A stretch of 57,553 nt of DNA from Acholeplasmataceae bacterium (GTDB taxonomy: Bacteria; Bacillota_I; Bacilli_A; ML615J-28; CAG-313): positions 1-57,553 of the forward strand of contig DUOG01000008.1 of the NCBI GenBank assembly GCA_012838945.1, read 5' to 3'. The position numbers and the translations under genes are program-made. Below, piece after piece: positions 41,349-50,022 of the stretch. The number at the start of each line of letters is the position of its first letter. Position 1 is the first letter of the stretch. Below the pieces are notes generated by a model, which worked only from the letters and a program-made list of their open reading frames with translations, did not search any database and was not told where the DNA came from.

Positions 41349-42550
41349 TATTGATCTTCCTCGAAATCAGGTAATTCATGTAAGACTTTAGCAATGATGT
41401 CCATTGCTTTATCCATCAATTCTTTCGTATGGGTTGCTGTATAACTTGTTCTAATTAAACATTCATTTTGTGGAGTGGCAGGTGGAATAACCGGGTTAAC
41501 ATAAACACCATTTTCAAATAACACATTGCATGCGACCATTGTTCTAATTGGGGTGTATGTGTAAATTGGAATAATTGGGGTTTCTGACTCACGTATTTTA
41601 AGGCCTCTTTCTCTCAAACCTTTTCTTACATAATTAGAAATATCATGCAAGGCTTTAATTCGTTCTGGTTCACGTTTAATAATATTTAGAGCAGCAAGTG
41701 CAGCTGCAGTATTGGCTGGTGGAATAGCAGCACAGAAAATGTACGGACGAGAGTTGTGACGAATATAATCAACAACATCTCTACTTGCGACAACATATCC
41801 ACCTAAACTAGCAAGTGATTTTGAGAATGTACCCATTATAATATCTACTTCATCTTCTAAACCAAAGTGCTCAGCAGTTCCTCGTCCTCTTGGACCTAAT
41901 ACACCAAATCCATGAGCATCGTCAACCATTACGCGAGCACCATATTTGCGCGCTAACCGACAGATTTCAGGAAGATTAGCGATATCGCCACCCATACTGA
42001 AAACACCATCAGTCACGATCAGTTTCCCTTTATTAGGATCGGCTTTGGCTAGTAATCTTTCCAAGTCTTCCATATCAGCGTGATTATAGCGAACCATTTG
42101 AGCATAACTTAAACGGCATCCATCGTAAATACTAGCATGATTTTCTTTATCAGAAAAAATAATATCATTTCTTCCAGCAATAGCGGAAATAATTCCAAGG
42201 TTTGTTTGAAAACCAGTACTGAAAATGGTACAATCTTCTTTATTCAAAAACTCAGCTAGTTCTCTTTCAAGTTCTTTGTGCATACTTAAAGTTCCATTCA
42301 AGAAGCGAGAACCAGATACACCTGTTCCGTATTGTTCAACAGCTTTCTTTGATGCTTCAATAACTTCTGGATGTGAAGTTAATCCTAGGTAGTTATTAGA
42401 ACCTATCATTATTTTTTCGTGACCTTCCATATTTACAACAATGTCTTGCCTACTGGTAAGTTCATGAAAGTAAGGGTAATAACCTCCTTCACGAGCTTTT
42501 TTGGCGGCTTCGTAATCAAAACATTTCTTAAATATGTCCATATTAATCAT
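41348..42550 (-). CDS. Alpha-oxoamine synthase, serine palmitoyltransferase-like
   Basis: MDIFKKCFDYEAAKKAREGGYYPYFHEL, GSRFLNGTLSMHKELE, DDAHGFGVLGPRGRGTAEHFGL, IMGTFSKSLASLGGYV, NPVIPPATPQNECLIRTSYTATHTKE. Confidence 0.88.
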   Translation of the reverse strand: MINMDIFKKCFDYEAAKKAREGGYYPYFHELTSRQDIVVNMEGHEKIMIGSNNYLGLTSHPEVIEASKKAVEQYGTGVSGSRFLNGTLSMHKELERELAEFLNKEDCTIFSTGFQTNLGIISAIAGRNDIIFSDKENHASIYDGCRLSYAQMVRYNHADMEDLERLLAKADPNKGKLIVTDGVFSMGGDIANLPEICRLARKYGARVMVDDAHGFGVLGPRGRGTAEHFGLEDEVDIIMGTFSKSLASLGGYVVASRDVVDYIRHNSRPYIFCAAIPPANTAAALAALNIIKREPERIKALHDISNYVRKGLRERGLKIRESETPIIPIYTYTPIRTMVACNVLFENGVYVNPVIPPATPQNECLIRTSYTATHTKELMDKAMDIIAKVLHELPDFEEDQ

Positions 42551-42663
42551 CTCCTAATTTTTTAATACATTAATTATATTACATTTTTATATTTAATTCA
42601 ACCTATTTTATATAAGTAGCACTATATCGACGTTAATCGACATAATATAGTACGCATTTTATG

Positions 42664-42691
42664 AAAAAAAAGCACGCCTATTAAGACGTGC
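42664..42691 (-). terminator. Probable original tRNA-Lys terminator, displaced to the far side of the element
   Basis: Minus strand GCACGTC-ttaata-GGCGTGC followed by TTTTTTTT. Confidence 0.7.
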
Positions 42692-42808
42692 ATTATTTAC
42701 AAAATAGTACACCTTTCGGTGCCATAGTCGAACCCCTAATTAATCGACTCGTTATCAACATTCGCGAGGGAGTATTTAGCGTAGTTGTGAAATAGCGAAA
42801 CCGTATAC

Positions 42809-42841
42809 ATAAAAAACATCACTTTTTTAGGTGATGTTTTA
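42809..42841 (-). terminator. Terminator hairpin at the 3' end of the terminase-like ORF
   Basis: AAAAAACATCAC-ttttttag-GTGATGTTTT. Confidence 0.65.
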
Positions 42842-44938
42842 TAATTTAATTATTTTTGACTTGTTTACATCTACCGTCTTTCCCTTAAACTTCAGAAAAA
42901 CGACTCCGTAGTCTTGGTTGGTTGCAGTTGTCTTGCCATCCATATAAGTCATCTCTTGGCAAGCGCACCCGCTTTCTATCGCCCACTTACCGGCATGAAA
43001 ACACATACTTTGATGATGGTTGTGCCCTGTCACTAGTGTATGAAAATTCCCGCCTCTGCTGATAAAATGATCGACCGCCGATGCCGCAAGTTTGGTAACT
43101 TGTTTATAGTAATTAATCGGATGGCAGACGATAACTCCTTTATAATTAATAAACCAATCATCTATCACAATTAAATCTTTATCTCCCATTAGCCTTGTAA
43201 CTCCGTTGTTAGAGTAAATTGTCATCCCATCTCTTAACATATGTAGGATATTTGGATTAATGAACTTGTATAGTTTTTTGTCGTGCATTTTGGAGATGTA
43301 CCTTTCCCATCGCGTTTCGTGATTACCTTTAATCACAATGATTCTGACCCTATCCCCTACTATTTCTCTTACGAGATTGAAAAACTTTATTCCTTCCTCA
43401 ATTTCATATTCAATAGTAATATCATCTAGATCAGGGAACGATGAGATTGGTGCCCTATCGAATATTCGTTGCTCTTTTCTTTTGTTTGTAGGGACAAGTC
43501 GAGAAGTGATATTTAACTTGTACCCCCTATTTTTCAACTCCTGTTCTACCCATTCTTTATATCCTTCACCACCGTTATTGGCCTCAAACCTAGCCGCCTG
43601 AACTTTATGTTTTAATATTAAATCTACTATACGAGGTCTTGTAACATACTTATCACCCATGTCAAACACAACATCGACAATATAAGTCTCGTCCTCATAG
43701 TCATAGGCGACCGGTGCCGCTACATAGTCACCGCCGCCCCACGCAGGGTCACACGCTAGATAGATACGATCAGGTTCTCCCCCAGGTAACACTCCATTGT
43801 AATATCGCATCTCTTCCGGAGTAAATAAAGCTCCGTCTCGCTCGATAGGCTCTCCCATATATTGAGCAAACCACGATGCCATATCATTATTACGTTCAAA
43901 CGACGCGCGACGCCGAACGTAATAATCCGTGGAAAATCCTACACCATAGTCATAATCGAAATTACTCTTATCATTTTCATCTAATGCCGGTAGGTTAATA
44001 ATAGAATATCTAACATCTTTATATGTCTCGTCATTTTGTAACAACTCCATCCGAATACCCGCGGGATCGATAAGTGACCATCGCGTCCCCATCCAAATAA
44101 ATTTTGTTCGTTCTTTACCTCGTGGGATTAAATTATTATCGACTTTCGACCACGCAGCTAGTAGTCGGTCTTTGTTTAGTGCCTCTTCTATACCACTAAT
44201 CAAGTCGTCCGCAGTTAGTACACCATTACAGTCACAGGCCCCATTTAATGTTCCATAAAGTGAACGACAAGTCAGTGATGGGTATCTCTTTCGTCTATCG
44301 ATGTTGATGGTCCCATCTTTAGCGTTTGTGCTGACTATTTTACTATTGGGAAAAACCTCGTGCCACCGATAAGTATGATTATCTTCTATTATTTCAATAA
44401 CCCCTCTATAAAAAGCGCTAGTAACAGTATCACTAAAAGACGAATAAAGATTGGACGCCTCCGAATCTCTTCCCACTATCCATGTATTGAATAACATACT
44501 AAGAGTGGTCTTTCCCACTCGTGGTGGCATTGAAATAAATAGTTCGTCTAATTTGTCGTCCACTAAATCTTGTAGTTTATCAACCACCTTCTTTAATATT
44601 TTGCGTCTAGGTAAATAAAACTTCTTCTCAGGTTTTCTACCACTCTCTAAGTACTGTAGATAAGAATCAAAAATATGTGGTGATTCGAGTAGTAACGTTT
44701 TGTTTGACAGTTGAACAAGTTCTCTAATATTAGGGTTTCCTACTAGAATCTGTAATTGGCATTCCTTTCGCAATTTAGCACTTAGTTCGCATGCAAGTTT
44801 TATATTATCCTCTAATACATACCTGATAAGCGCAAAACAGTCATTGTACAAGTGTATATTGTTAGGTGTTTTTTTTATTTCCTCAAATATTTTGTATATT
44901 AGTTTTTCGTTATCCATATTTCCCTCCCTAAAAAACAA
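42839..44938 (-). CDS. Chimeric ORF: phage terminase large subunit fused to C-terminal calcineurin-like phosphoesterase part
   Basis: SMPPRVGKTTLSM Walker A, NGVLTADDLI, YLACDPAWGGGDYVAAPV nuclease part; then VIKGNHETRWERYISK, VCHPINYY, VTGHNHHQS; probable start MDNEKLIYKI with SD GGAGGG. Confidence 0.82.
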   Translation of the reverse strand: MFFREGNMDNEKLIYKIFEEIKKTPNNIHLYNDCFALIRYVLEDNIKLACELSAKLRKECQLQILVGNPNIRELVQLSNKTLLLESPHIFDSYLQYLESGRKPEKKFYLPRRKILKKVVDKLQDLVDDKLDELFISMPPRVGKTTLSMLFNTWIVGRDSEASNLYSSFSDTVTSAFYRGVIEIIEDNHTYRWHEVFPNSKIVSTNAKDGTINIDRRKRYPSLTCRSLYGTLNGACDCNGVLTADDLISGIEEALNKDRLLAAWSKVDNNLIPRGKERTKFIWMGTRWSLIDPAGIRMELLQNDETYKDVRYSIINLPALDENDKSNFDYDYGVGFSTDYYVRRRASFERNNDMASWFAQYMGEPIERDGALFTPEEMRYYNGVLPGGEPDRIYLACDPAWGGGDYVAAPVAYDYEDETYIVDVVFDMGDKYVTRPRIVDLILKHKVQAARFEANNGGEGYKEWVEQELKNRGYKLNITSRLVPTNKRKEQRIFDRAPISSFPDLDDITIEYEIEEGIKFFNLVREIVGDRVRIIVIKGNHETRWERYISKMHDKKLYKFINPNILHMLRDGMTIYSNNGVTRLMGDKDLIVIDDWFINYKGVIVCHPINYYKQVTKLAASAVDHFISRGGNFHTLVTGHNHHQSMCFHAGKWAIESGCACQEMTYMDGKTTATNQDYGVVFLKFKGKTVDVNKSKIIKL

Positions 44939-44940
44939 AA

Positions 44941-44966
44941 AAGAGCTAAGGTTTCTTTAGCTCTCA
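44941..44966 (-). terminator. Terminator downstream of the 201-aa ORF
   Basis: Minus GAGAGCTAAAG-aaac-CTTAGCTCTTTTTT. Confidence 0.7.
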
Positions 44967-44993
44967 TTAGCTGTATCCTAATATCCGATTATA

Positions 44994-45599
44994 TTAGTCA
45001 TCTTCTATAATATCAATTGACTCAAACATCTCAATATCATCAGACGAAATATCCAACATCGATGATTCGTTTTTTGATGGTTGAGGAATGTCTAAGTACT
45101 TAATAAGTTCTTTGAATTCCTTGCTCCCTCTCCTAACATCTTTTACTTCTCGAGTGAAATCAGTATACTCTATCAGGAATGTATAAACTTGCTTCCCTGA
45201 ACTCAATGCGGCCGCTGTTCCGAACAAATACTCCCTAATCATACTACCAGTAGCACTCCTTCTTGTCTCGGTGTTTAGTAATACAACCCTCCGAATTACT
45301 TTCTTCAGCGTAGGTAGTTCATCTACTATTTTTAACTTAGGTTTAAATAAAGAAGTTAGCACAATGTATATTGGTTTGTCTGACACAGTTAATTGTAAGG
45401 GTGTGGTTTTACCATTGATATTGAGGATTTGTAAGGTATGTTCTCCAACAGGTATATGTATTCCTTTTGTCTCCTGACTTTTCATGGTGCCAATAATTTC
45501 ACCGTTTAATAGTATCTTATGTTTTCCTATGTGCAAAGCTTTAGCATATATAAAAACATTATTTTTTTTAACTACGCTCTTTGACATAACCGATACCAC
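44994..45599 (-). CDS. Hypothetical element-encoded protein
   Basis: 201 aa; likely start MSKSVVKKNN; overlaps the resolvase gene by 28 nt in an operon-like layout. Confidence 0.55.
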   Translation of the reverse strand: MVSVMSKSVVKKNNVFIYAKALHIGKHKILLNGEIIGTMKSQETKGIHIPVGEHTLQILNINGKTTPLQLTVSDKPIYIVLTSLFKPKLKIVDELPTLKKVIRRVVLLNTETRRSATGSMIREYLFGTAAALSSGKQVYTFLIEYTDFTREVKDVRRGSKEFKELIKYLDIPQPSKNESSMLDISSDDIEMFESIDIIEDD

Positions 45600-46135
45600 T
45601 TACTTCTAGATATACCAAGTTTTAAAATTGCTTCCCTCACAGACAATTCTCCTTCCTGTGTCTTTTTAAATACTCGCTCGAAATTCGGTACTTCAATTTC
45701 AGGTCTTCCATCTTTGAAACCCGGTTTTGTTCTCGCTATCGCCTTCCCGTTCTGAGTACGCTCTGCGATAATATCACGCTCAAACTCAGCAATAGCGAGC
45801 AGGGTAGTAACAATAAGTTTTCCCATCGGAGTATCCTCAATTAACCCCATATTAAGAATGTGAATGTTTACACCCTTTTTTCTTAGATCATCAATATATT
45901 CCAATCCCTCTTTAGTAGTTCTACAGAAACGATCTAACTTTGTAACTACTATTGTATCATCTTTTTTACATTTTGACAATAATTCATTAAACAAAGGTCT
46001 CTCTTTCGCACCGCTACATACTTCAACAATAATTTCACAATCAGGATACCTCGATAAAATAGCCTTTGTTTGTTCTTCTATACTATTACCTTGTTTTTGA
46101 CCTACTGTTGAAATCCTAACGTAACCGTATTTCAC
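45572..46135 (-). CDS. Small serine recombinase (resolvase/invertase family)
   Basis: MKYGYVRISTVGQKQGNSIEEQ, VTKLDRFCRTTKEG, PMGKLIVTTLLAIAEFERDIIAERTQNGKAIA, C-terminal HTH SVREAILKLGISRSKWYRL. Confidence 0.93.
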   Translation of the reverse strand: MKYGYVRISTVGQKQGNSIEEQTKAILSRYPDCEIIVEVCSGAKERPLFNELLSKCKKDDTIVVTKLDRFCRTTKEGLEYIDDLRKKGVNIHILNMGLIEDTPMGKLIVTTLLAIAEFERDIIAERTQNGKAIARTKPGFKDGRPEIEVPNFERVFKKTQEGELSVREAILKLGISRSKWYRLCQRA

Positions 46136-46377
46136 TCTTTATCACTCCTAGTGACTACAATTTGATCTTTCCCTCTAACTCCCTGTGTACGTTTCTGTAC
46201 GATTACTTCATAACCTATTACATCTAACATTTGTATAGCACTGTTGAAAGTCATATTTTTAGTCATCAAACGCGCAGAGACGCTATTAGGTCTAGTCTTC
46301 CCAATTGCCAATGCCATGCGTTTTTGAGTAAATTTCTCATCCTTCATCAATTTTAGAATAATTTCATTAATAACCAT
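46132..46377 (-). CDS. Small HTH regulator
   Basis: 81 aa; FTQKRMALAIGKTRPNSVSARLMTKNMTFNSAIQMLDVIGYEV resembles an XRE-type HTH. Confidence 0.65.
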   Translation of the reverse strand: MVINEIILKLMKDEKFTQKRMALAIGKTRPNSVSARLMTKNMTFNSAIQMLDVIGYEVIVQKRTQGVRGKDQIVVTRSDKE

Positions 46378-46403
46378 AGATTTCCTCCTTTGACACTATT
46401 ATA

Positions 46404-46600
46404 TTAAATATAATTAGTATTGTTAAGGAATTTATACTAAATATAATTCACTTTTCGTCTTCTTTATTTTAGGAGTATTTTTACACCTCACCCCTCACCC
46501 CGAAACACCCACGAAATCCCCCCGCGGGGTCAATGTGTCAAAAGTTAAAACTTATGACACAAAATAAAATACTAAATAAAATTAGTAAAAAGTTAATAAA
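46404..46600. promoter_or_regulatory. Divergent control region with dyad and repeated AT-rich operator-like motifs
   Basis: TGTGTCA..TGACACA dyad (about 46530-46561) and repeats of ACTAAATATAATT / ACTAAATAAAATTAGT between the HTH gene and the integrase. Confidence 0.5.
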
Positions 46601-46611
46601 AGTGTTGACAA

Positions 46612-46767
46612 TATGGACTTGATGACGTTTTAAATAACGACACCCCGACAGTAGACTTTGAATTATCTACTGAAGAAAAAGAACAATTAAACATTTATCA
46701 TAATTTGAACGAAGATAAACGAAAGAAAATAATGTCATACATAATTAAGATCTCATTAGACGATTAG
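46612..46767 (+). pseudogene. C-terminal tail of a phage-type repressor lacking its N-terminal part
   Basis: Frame YGLDDVLNNDTPTVDFELSTEEKEQLNIYHNLNEDKRKKIMSYIIKISLDD* with no start and an upstream TGA. Confidence 0.5.
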
Positions 46768-46777
46768 GAGGGACAAA

Positions 46778-48213
46778 ATGAGAGTTGCTATCTATGCTAG
46801 ATACAGTTCAGACAAACAGAACGAAAATACGATTGAGGCCCAACAGCGGATATGTCGAGAGTATTGCAAGAGACATAACTATGAAATTGTAGCTTATTAT
46901 ACGGATAGGGCACTAACTGCTAGTAAAAATGTGGAAAAGATATTAGAATTCCAAAGAATGATAAAAGACAGCGAGAAAAAGAAGTTTGACGCTGTCTTAG
47001 TTTTTAAATTGGAACGTTTTGCTCGCAATCGGTACGATAGTGCTGTCTACAAGGCGCGTCTTAAAAAAATGGAGTTCGTGTAATATCTGCAACTGAAAAT
47101 ATTTCTGGAGATAAAGAAAGTATAATTTTAGAATCTGTATTAGAGGGGATGGCTGAATATTTTTCAGTAGACCTATCAGAAAAAGTTAGGGCTGGTGTGT
47201 ATCAAACGGCTCTCAAAGGGAAAACAATAGGCGGGCAAACTCCGTTAGGATATAAAATTGTAAACGATAAACTAGAGATTGATCCTATTACTGCTCCTAT
47301 TGTTAGAGAGGCATTTGAAAGATACGCTAAAGGAGAAACTGTCGCAAGCATTTGTGAAGATTTCAATAGACGAGGATTTCGGAGTAAACGTGGTGCTAAA
47401 TTCAATAAAAATAGTTTTCATCACATGTTCAAAAACAAAAAATATATAGGTGTTTTCACATACTCCGATATCGTTAGAAAGGACGTTGTTCCACCGATTG
47501 TAAGTCAGGAGGTTTTTAATAAGGTGCAATCAAAATTGAACAAGAGAAAAGCAGCACCCGCCAGTGGTAATACAAAGGTGGATTATCGTTTAACATTCAA
47601 ACTTGTATGAGGTGAGTGCGGTGGGTATATGACTGGTACAAGTGGTACTAGCAAACAAGGCAAATCATATTATTACTATGAATGTCCTAACAATAGAAAA
47701 AAACAGACTTGTAATAAAAAGCCTGTTAGAAAAGATTTAATAGAAGACATCGTTATTAAAGAAACCATGAAGCTACTTACCCCTACTCTAATCGATGATT
47801 TAGCCGATATGGCTATGAGGGAAGTAGAAAGAGAAAACAACAACAACACTCTCATAAATGCGTTAAAAGCAGAAATTGATCATATTGATAAATCGCTAAA
47901 TAACTTAATAAGAGTTTTGGAAACCATACCTGATTCTACTACTACTCTTAATAGATTACGTGAACTAGAGAAAACAAAAAAAGTCACACAAAGGCGACTT
48001 GCAGAAGAACAATCAAATATCATCAAACTAGATAGAGATATGATCATTTTTTGGTTAACTAAGTTTTTAGATGGTGATATTGATAGTCCTCGTTTTCAAA
48101 AGAATTTACTATCCCTACTAGTTAATACAGTTACAGTAAAAGATAGCACTGACGGTCCTGAGGACTTTGACCTAGCTATAACTTATAACCTTACAAGTGA
48201 AAAAAACCCCTAA
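46778..48213 (+). pseudogene. Large serine recombinase (integrase) broken by a frameshift and an in-frame TGA
   Basis: MRVAIYARYSSDKQNENTIEAQQRICREYC + ISATENISGDKESIILESVLEGMAEYFSVDLSEKVRAG + zinc ribbon LV*GECGGYMTGTSGTSKQGKSYYYYEC + coiled coil; breaks at 47063-47069 (A7) and 47608-47610 (TGA). Confidence 0.92.
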
Positions 48214-48238
48214 CTAAGGGGTTCGACTTTTCATGGAA

Positions 48239-48314
48239 TGGTACACCTTTAGGGACTCGAACCCTAGACCCATTGATTAAGAGTCAATTGCTCTACCATC
48301 TGAGCTAAAGGTGC
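48239..48314 (-). tRNA. tRNA-Lys(CTT)
   Basis: GCACCTT TA GCTC AGATGGTA GAGC A ATTGA CTCTTAA TCAAT GGGTC TAGGG TTCGAGT CCCTA AAGGTGT A CCA; anticodon CTT; encoded CCA; G1-T72 wobble. Confidence 0.93.
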
Positions 48315-48537
48315 ATCAAAATATTACCTTAGTATTATATACTATTTTTCAATAAAAAGCAATCTTTTTACTAAAAATATTTTGATAATTTTTAATTAAA
48401 TTATGTAAACCATTATAATCAAAATTAACTAAACCAATGTGAAAAGTCTTTAATTGTCATTTTCTTATTTAATTGTTTGACAAAAATTACTAACAAAGAT
48501 TACAATTATTAAAATCGCTTGAATATCGAGGTGTTTT

Positions 48538-49986
48538 ATGGAAGTTTTAAGAAGAAAATATGGTTTATGGACAGCCACGGCCGTGGTCGTAGGAACAGTA
48601 ATCGGATCTGGTCTATTTTTCAAGGCCGATGACGTAATGCGCAATACCAATGGTTCTCTGGTAAAATCATTAATTGCTTGGCTAATTGGTGGATTGATAA
48701 TGGTTGTAACTGCCTACTGCTTCTCTTTAATGGCCAGTCGGGTTTCCAAGGTCAATGGTGTTGTTGACTATGTTGAATTAACAAGTAATAAAACCATTGG
48801 TTATAGTTTAGGATGGTATTTTGCGACGGTGTATTATCCAATTCTTGTCGCCATTTTGGGCTTTGTTTCAACTACTTTCTTTTGTACATTGATTCAAATT
48901 CCAATTGCAAATGAAAATGGAATCATGTGGTATGTGTGGTTGATAGCCTTTGCTCTAATTGTTCTTTCCTTCATAATGAATATCTTTGGACCAAGGATTG
49001 CGGGTAAATTTCAAGTCTCGACCACAATAATGAAATTACTACCTATTTTCTTTATTGCCATAGTTGGAACCATAATCGGGATTTTTACCGGTGGTACCAA
49101 AGCAGGATTTACTATTCCAGCAATTCCAACCAATACAATTGGCATTAATAATAGTTTTGGTCTAGCAGTATTAGCTACTGCATTTGCCTATGAAGGTTGG
49201 GTTATTGCAACTTCCATTAATGCTGAATTAAAGAATTCTCGTGTTACTTTACCAAAAGCATTGATTATTGGTACTTTAATTGTCATTTCTGCTTACTTGC
49301 TTTACTATATTGGACTTTCAAGTGTTATATCTAATCAAAATGTTATTGAATATGGTGACAATGCCCCAATTTTTGCGATTGGAGAAATTTTAGGCATCAA
49401 TTCACTTCTATCAAATATTGGTGCTACCACCTTTAACTTCTTCATTGTTGTTTCTTGTTTAGGAACACTAAATGGCCTAACACTCGGCTGTTGTCGCGGG
49501 GTATATGCTTTAGCCATTAGAAACCGTGGTCCTAAACCAAAACACTTTAGTAAATTATCCGAAAAATCTAATACATCAATTTCCTCTGGACTTTTTGGAT
49601 TTTTCTTTACCGTCTTCTATTTATGTTTATGGTATCTAGCAATTCAAAAAGGTGTTCTTCCAGGGAATATGGATGAGCTCGCTATCGCCTTTACCTATTC
49701 AAGTTATCTATTTGTCTTTATCTGGATGATGAAAAATTTGAAAGGCTCCAATGTATTTCAAAGATATGTCTTCCCAATTCTAGCAATTTGTGGTTCAAGT
49801 TTCCTAGTGTTAAGTGCCGTTGGGGTTGTAACCTTAATTGAAACCGGTGACTTTACTACTATCTTAAATTTCTTAAAATTTATTGCTATTATCTTACCAA
49901 TCTTTATTGTAGGATTGTTCTTTAGAAAAGTACAAGGTGATGACATATTATCAACAATTGAATTTGAAGAAGTATTTGATGTATAA
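48538..49986 (+). CDS. APC-family amino acid permease
   Basis: 482 aa, about 12 TM; GTVIGSGLFFKADDV; sigma-A-like promoter TTGACA-18-TACAAT upstream. Confidence 0.87.
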   Translation: MEVLRRKYGLWTATAVVVGTVIGSGLFFKADDVMRNTNGSLVKSLIAWLIGGLIMVVTAYCFSLMASRVSKVNGVVDYVELTSNKTIGYSLGWYFATVYYPILVAILGFVSTTFFCTLIQIPIANENGIMWYVWLIAFALIVLSFIMNIFGPRIAGKFQVSTTIMKLLPIFFIAIVGTIIGIFTGGTKAGFTIPAIPTNTIGINNSFGLAVLATAFAYEGWVIATSINAELKNSRVTLPKALIIGTLIVISAYLLYYIGLSSVISNQNVIEYGDNAPIFAIGEILGINSLLSNIGATTFNFFIVVSCLGTLNGLTLGCCRGVYALAIRNRGPKPKHFSKLSEKSNTSISSGLFGFFFTVFYLCLWYLAIQKGVLPGNMDELAIAFTYSSYLFVFIWMMKNLKGSNVFQRYVFPILAICGSSFLVLSAVGVVTLIETGDFTTILNFLKFIAIILPIFIVGLFFRKVQGDDILSTIEFEEVFDV

Positions 49987-49987
49987 A

Positions 49988-50022
49988 AATAAAACTACGT
50001 CCTATCGGGAACGTAGTTTTTT
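49988..50022. terminator. Bidirectional terminator between convergent genes
   Basis: AAAACTACGT-cctatcggga-ACGTAGTTTTTTT. Confidence 0.75.

Larger units (their letters stand above)
42707..48250. mobile_element. Decayed integrative element / prophage remnant in tRNA-Lys
   Basis: Direct repeat GTACACCTTT (extended AATRGTACACCTTT) at 42707-42716 and 48241-48250; inverted AGTCGAACCCCT at 42726-42737 and 48217-48228; serine integrase gene, resolvase, HTH, terminase inside. Confidence 0.88.

Noticed and set aside
47608-47610. Selenocysteine at the integrase UGA replacing a zinc-ribbon Cys
   Set aside because: A frameshift upstream already breaks the gene, I see no convincing bacterial SECIS hairpin right after the TGA, and Sec in a structural zinc ribbon would be very unusual; a nonsense mutation is simpler.
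48476-48484. TTTGACAAA as a 0A box upstream of the amino acid permease
   Set aside because: It coincides with a TTGACA -35 element followed after 18 nt by TACAAT, so a plain sigma-A promoter explains it.
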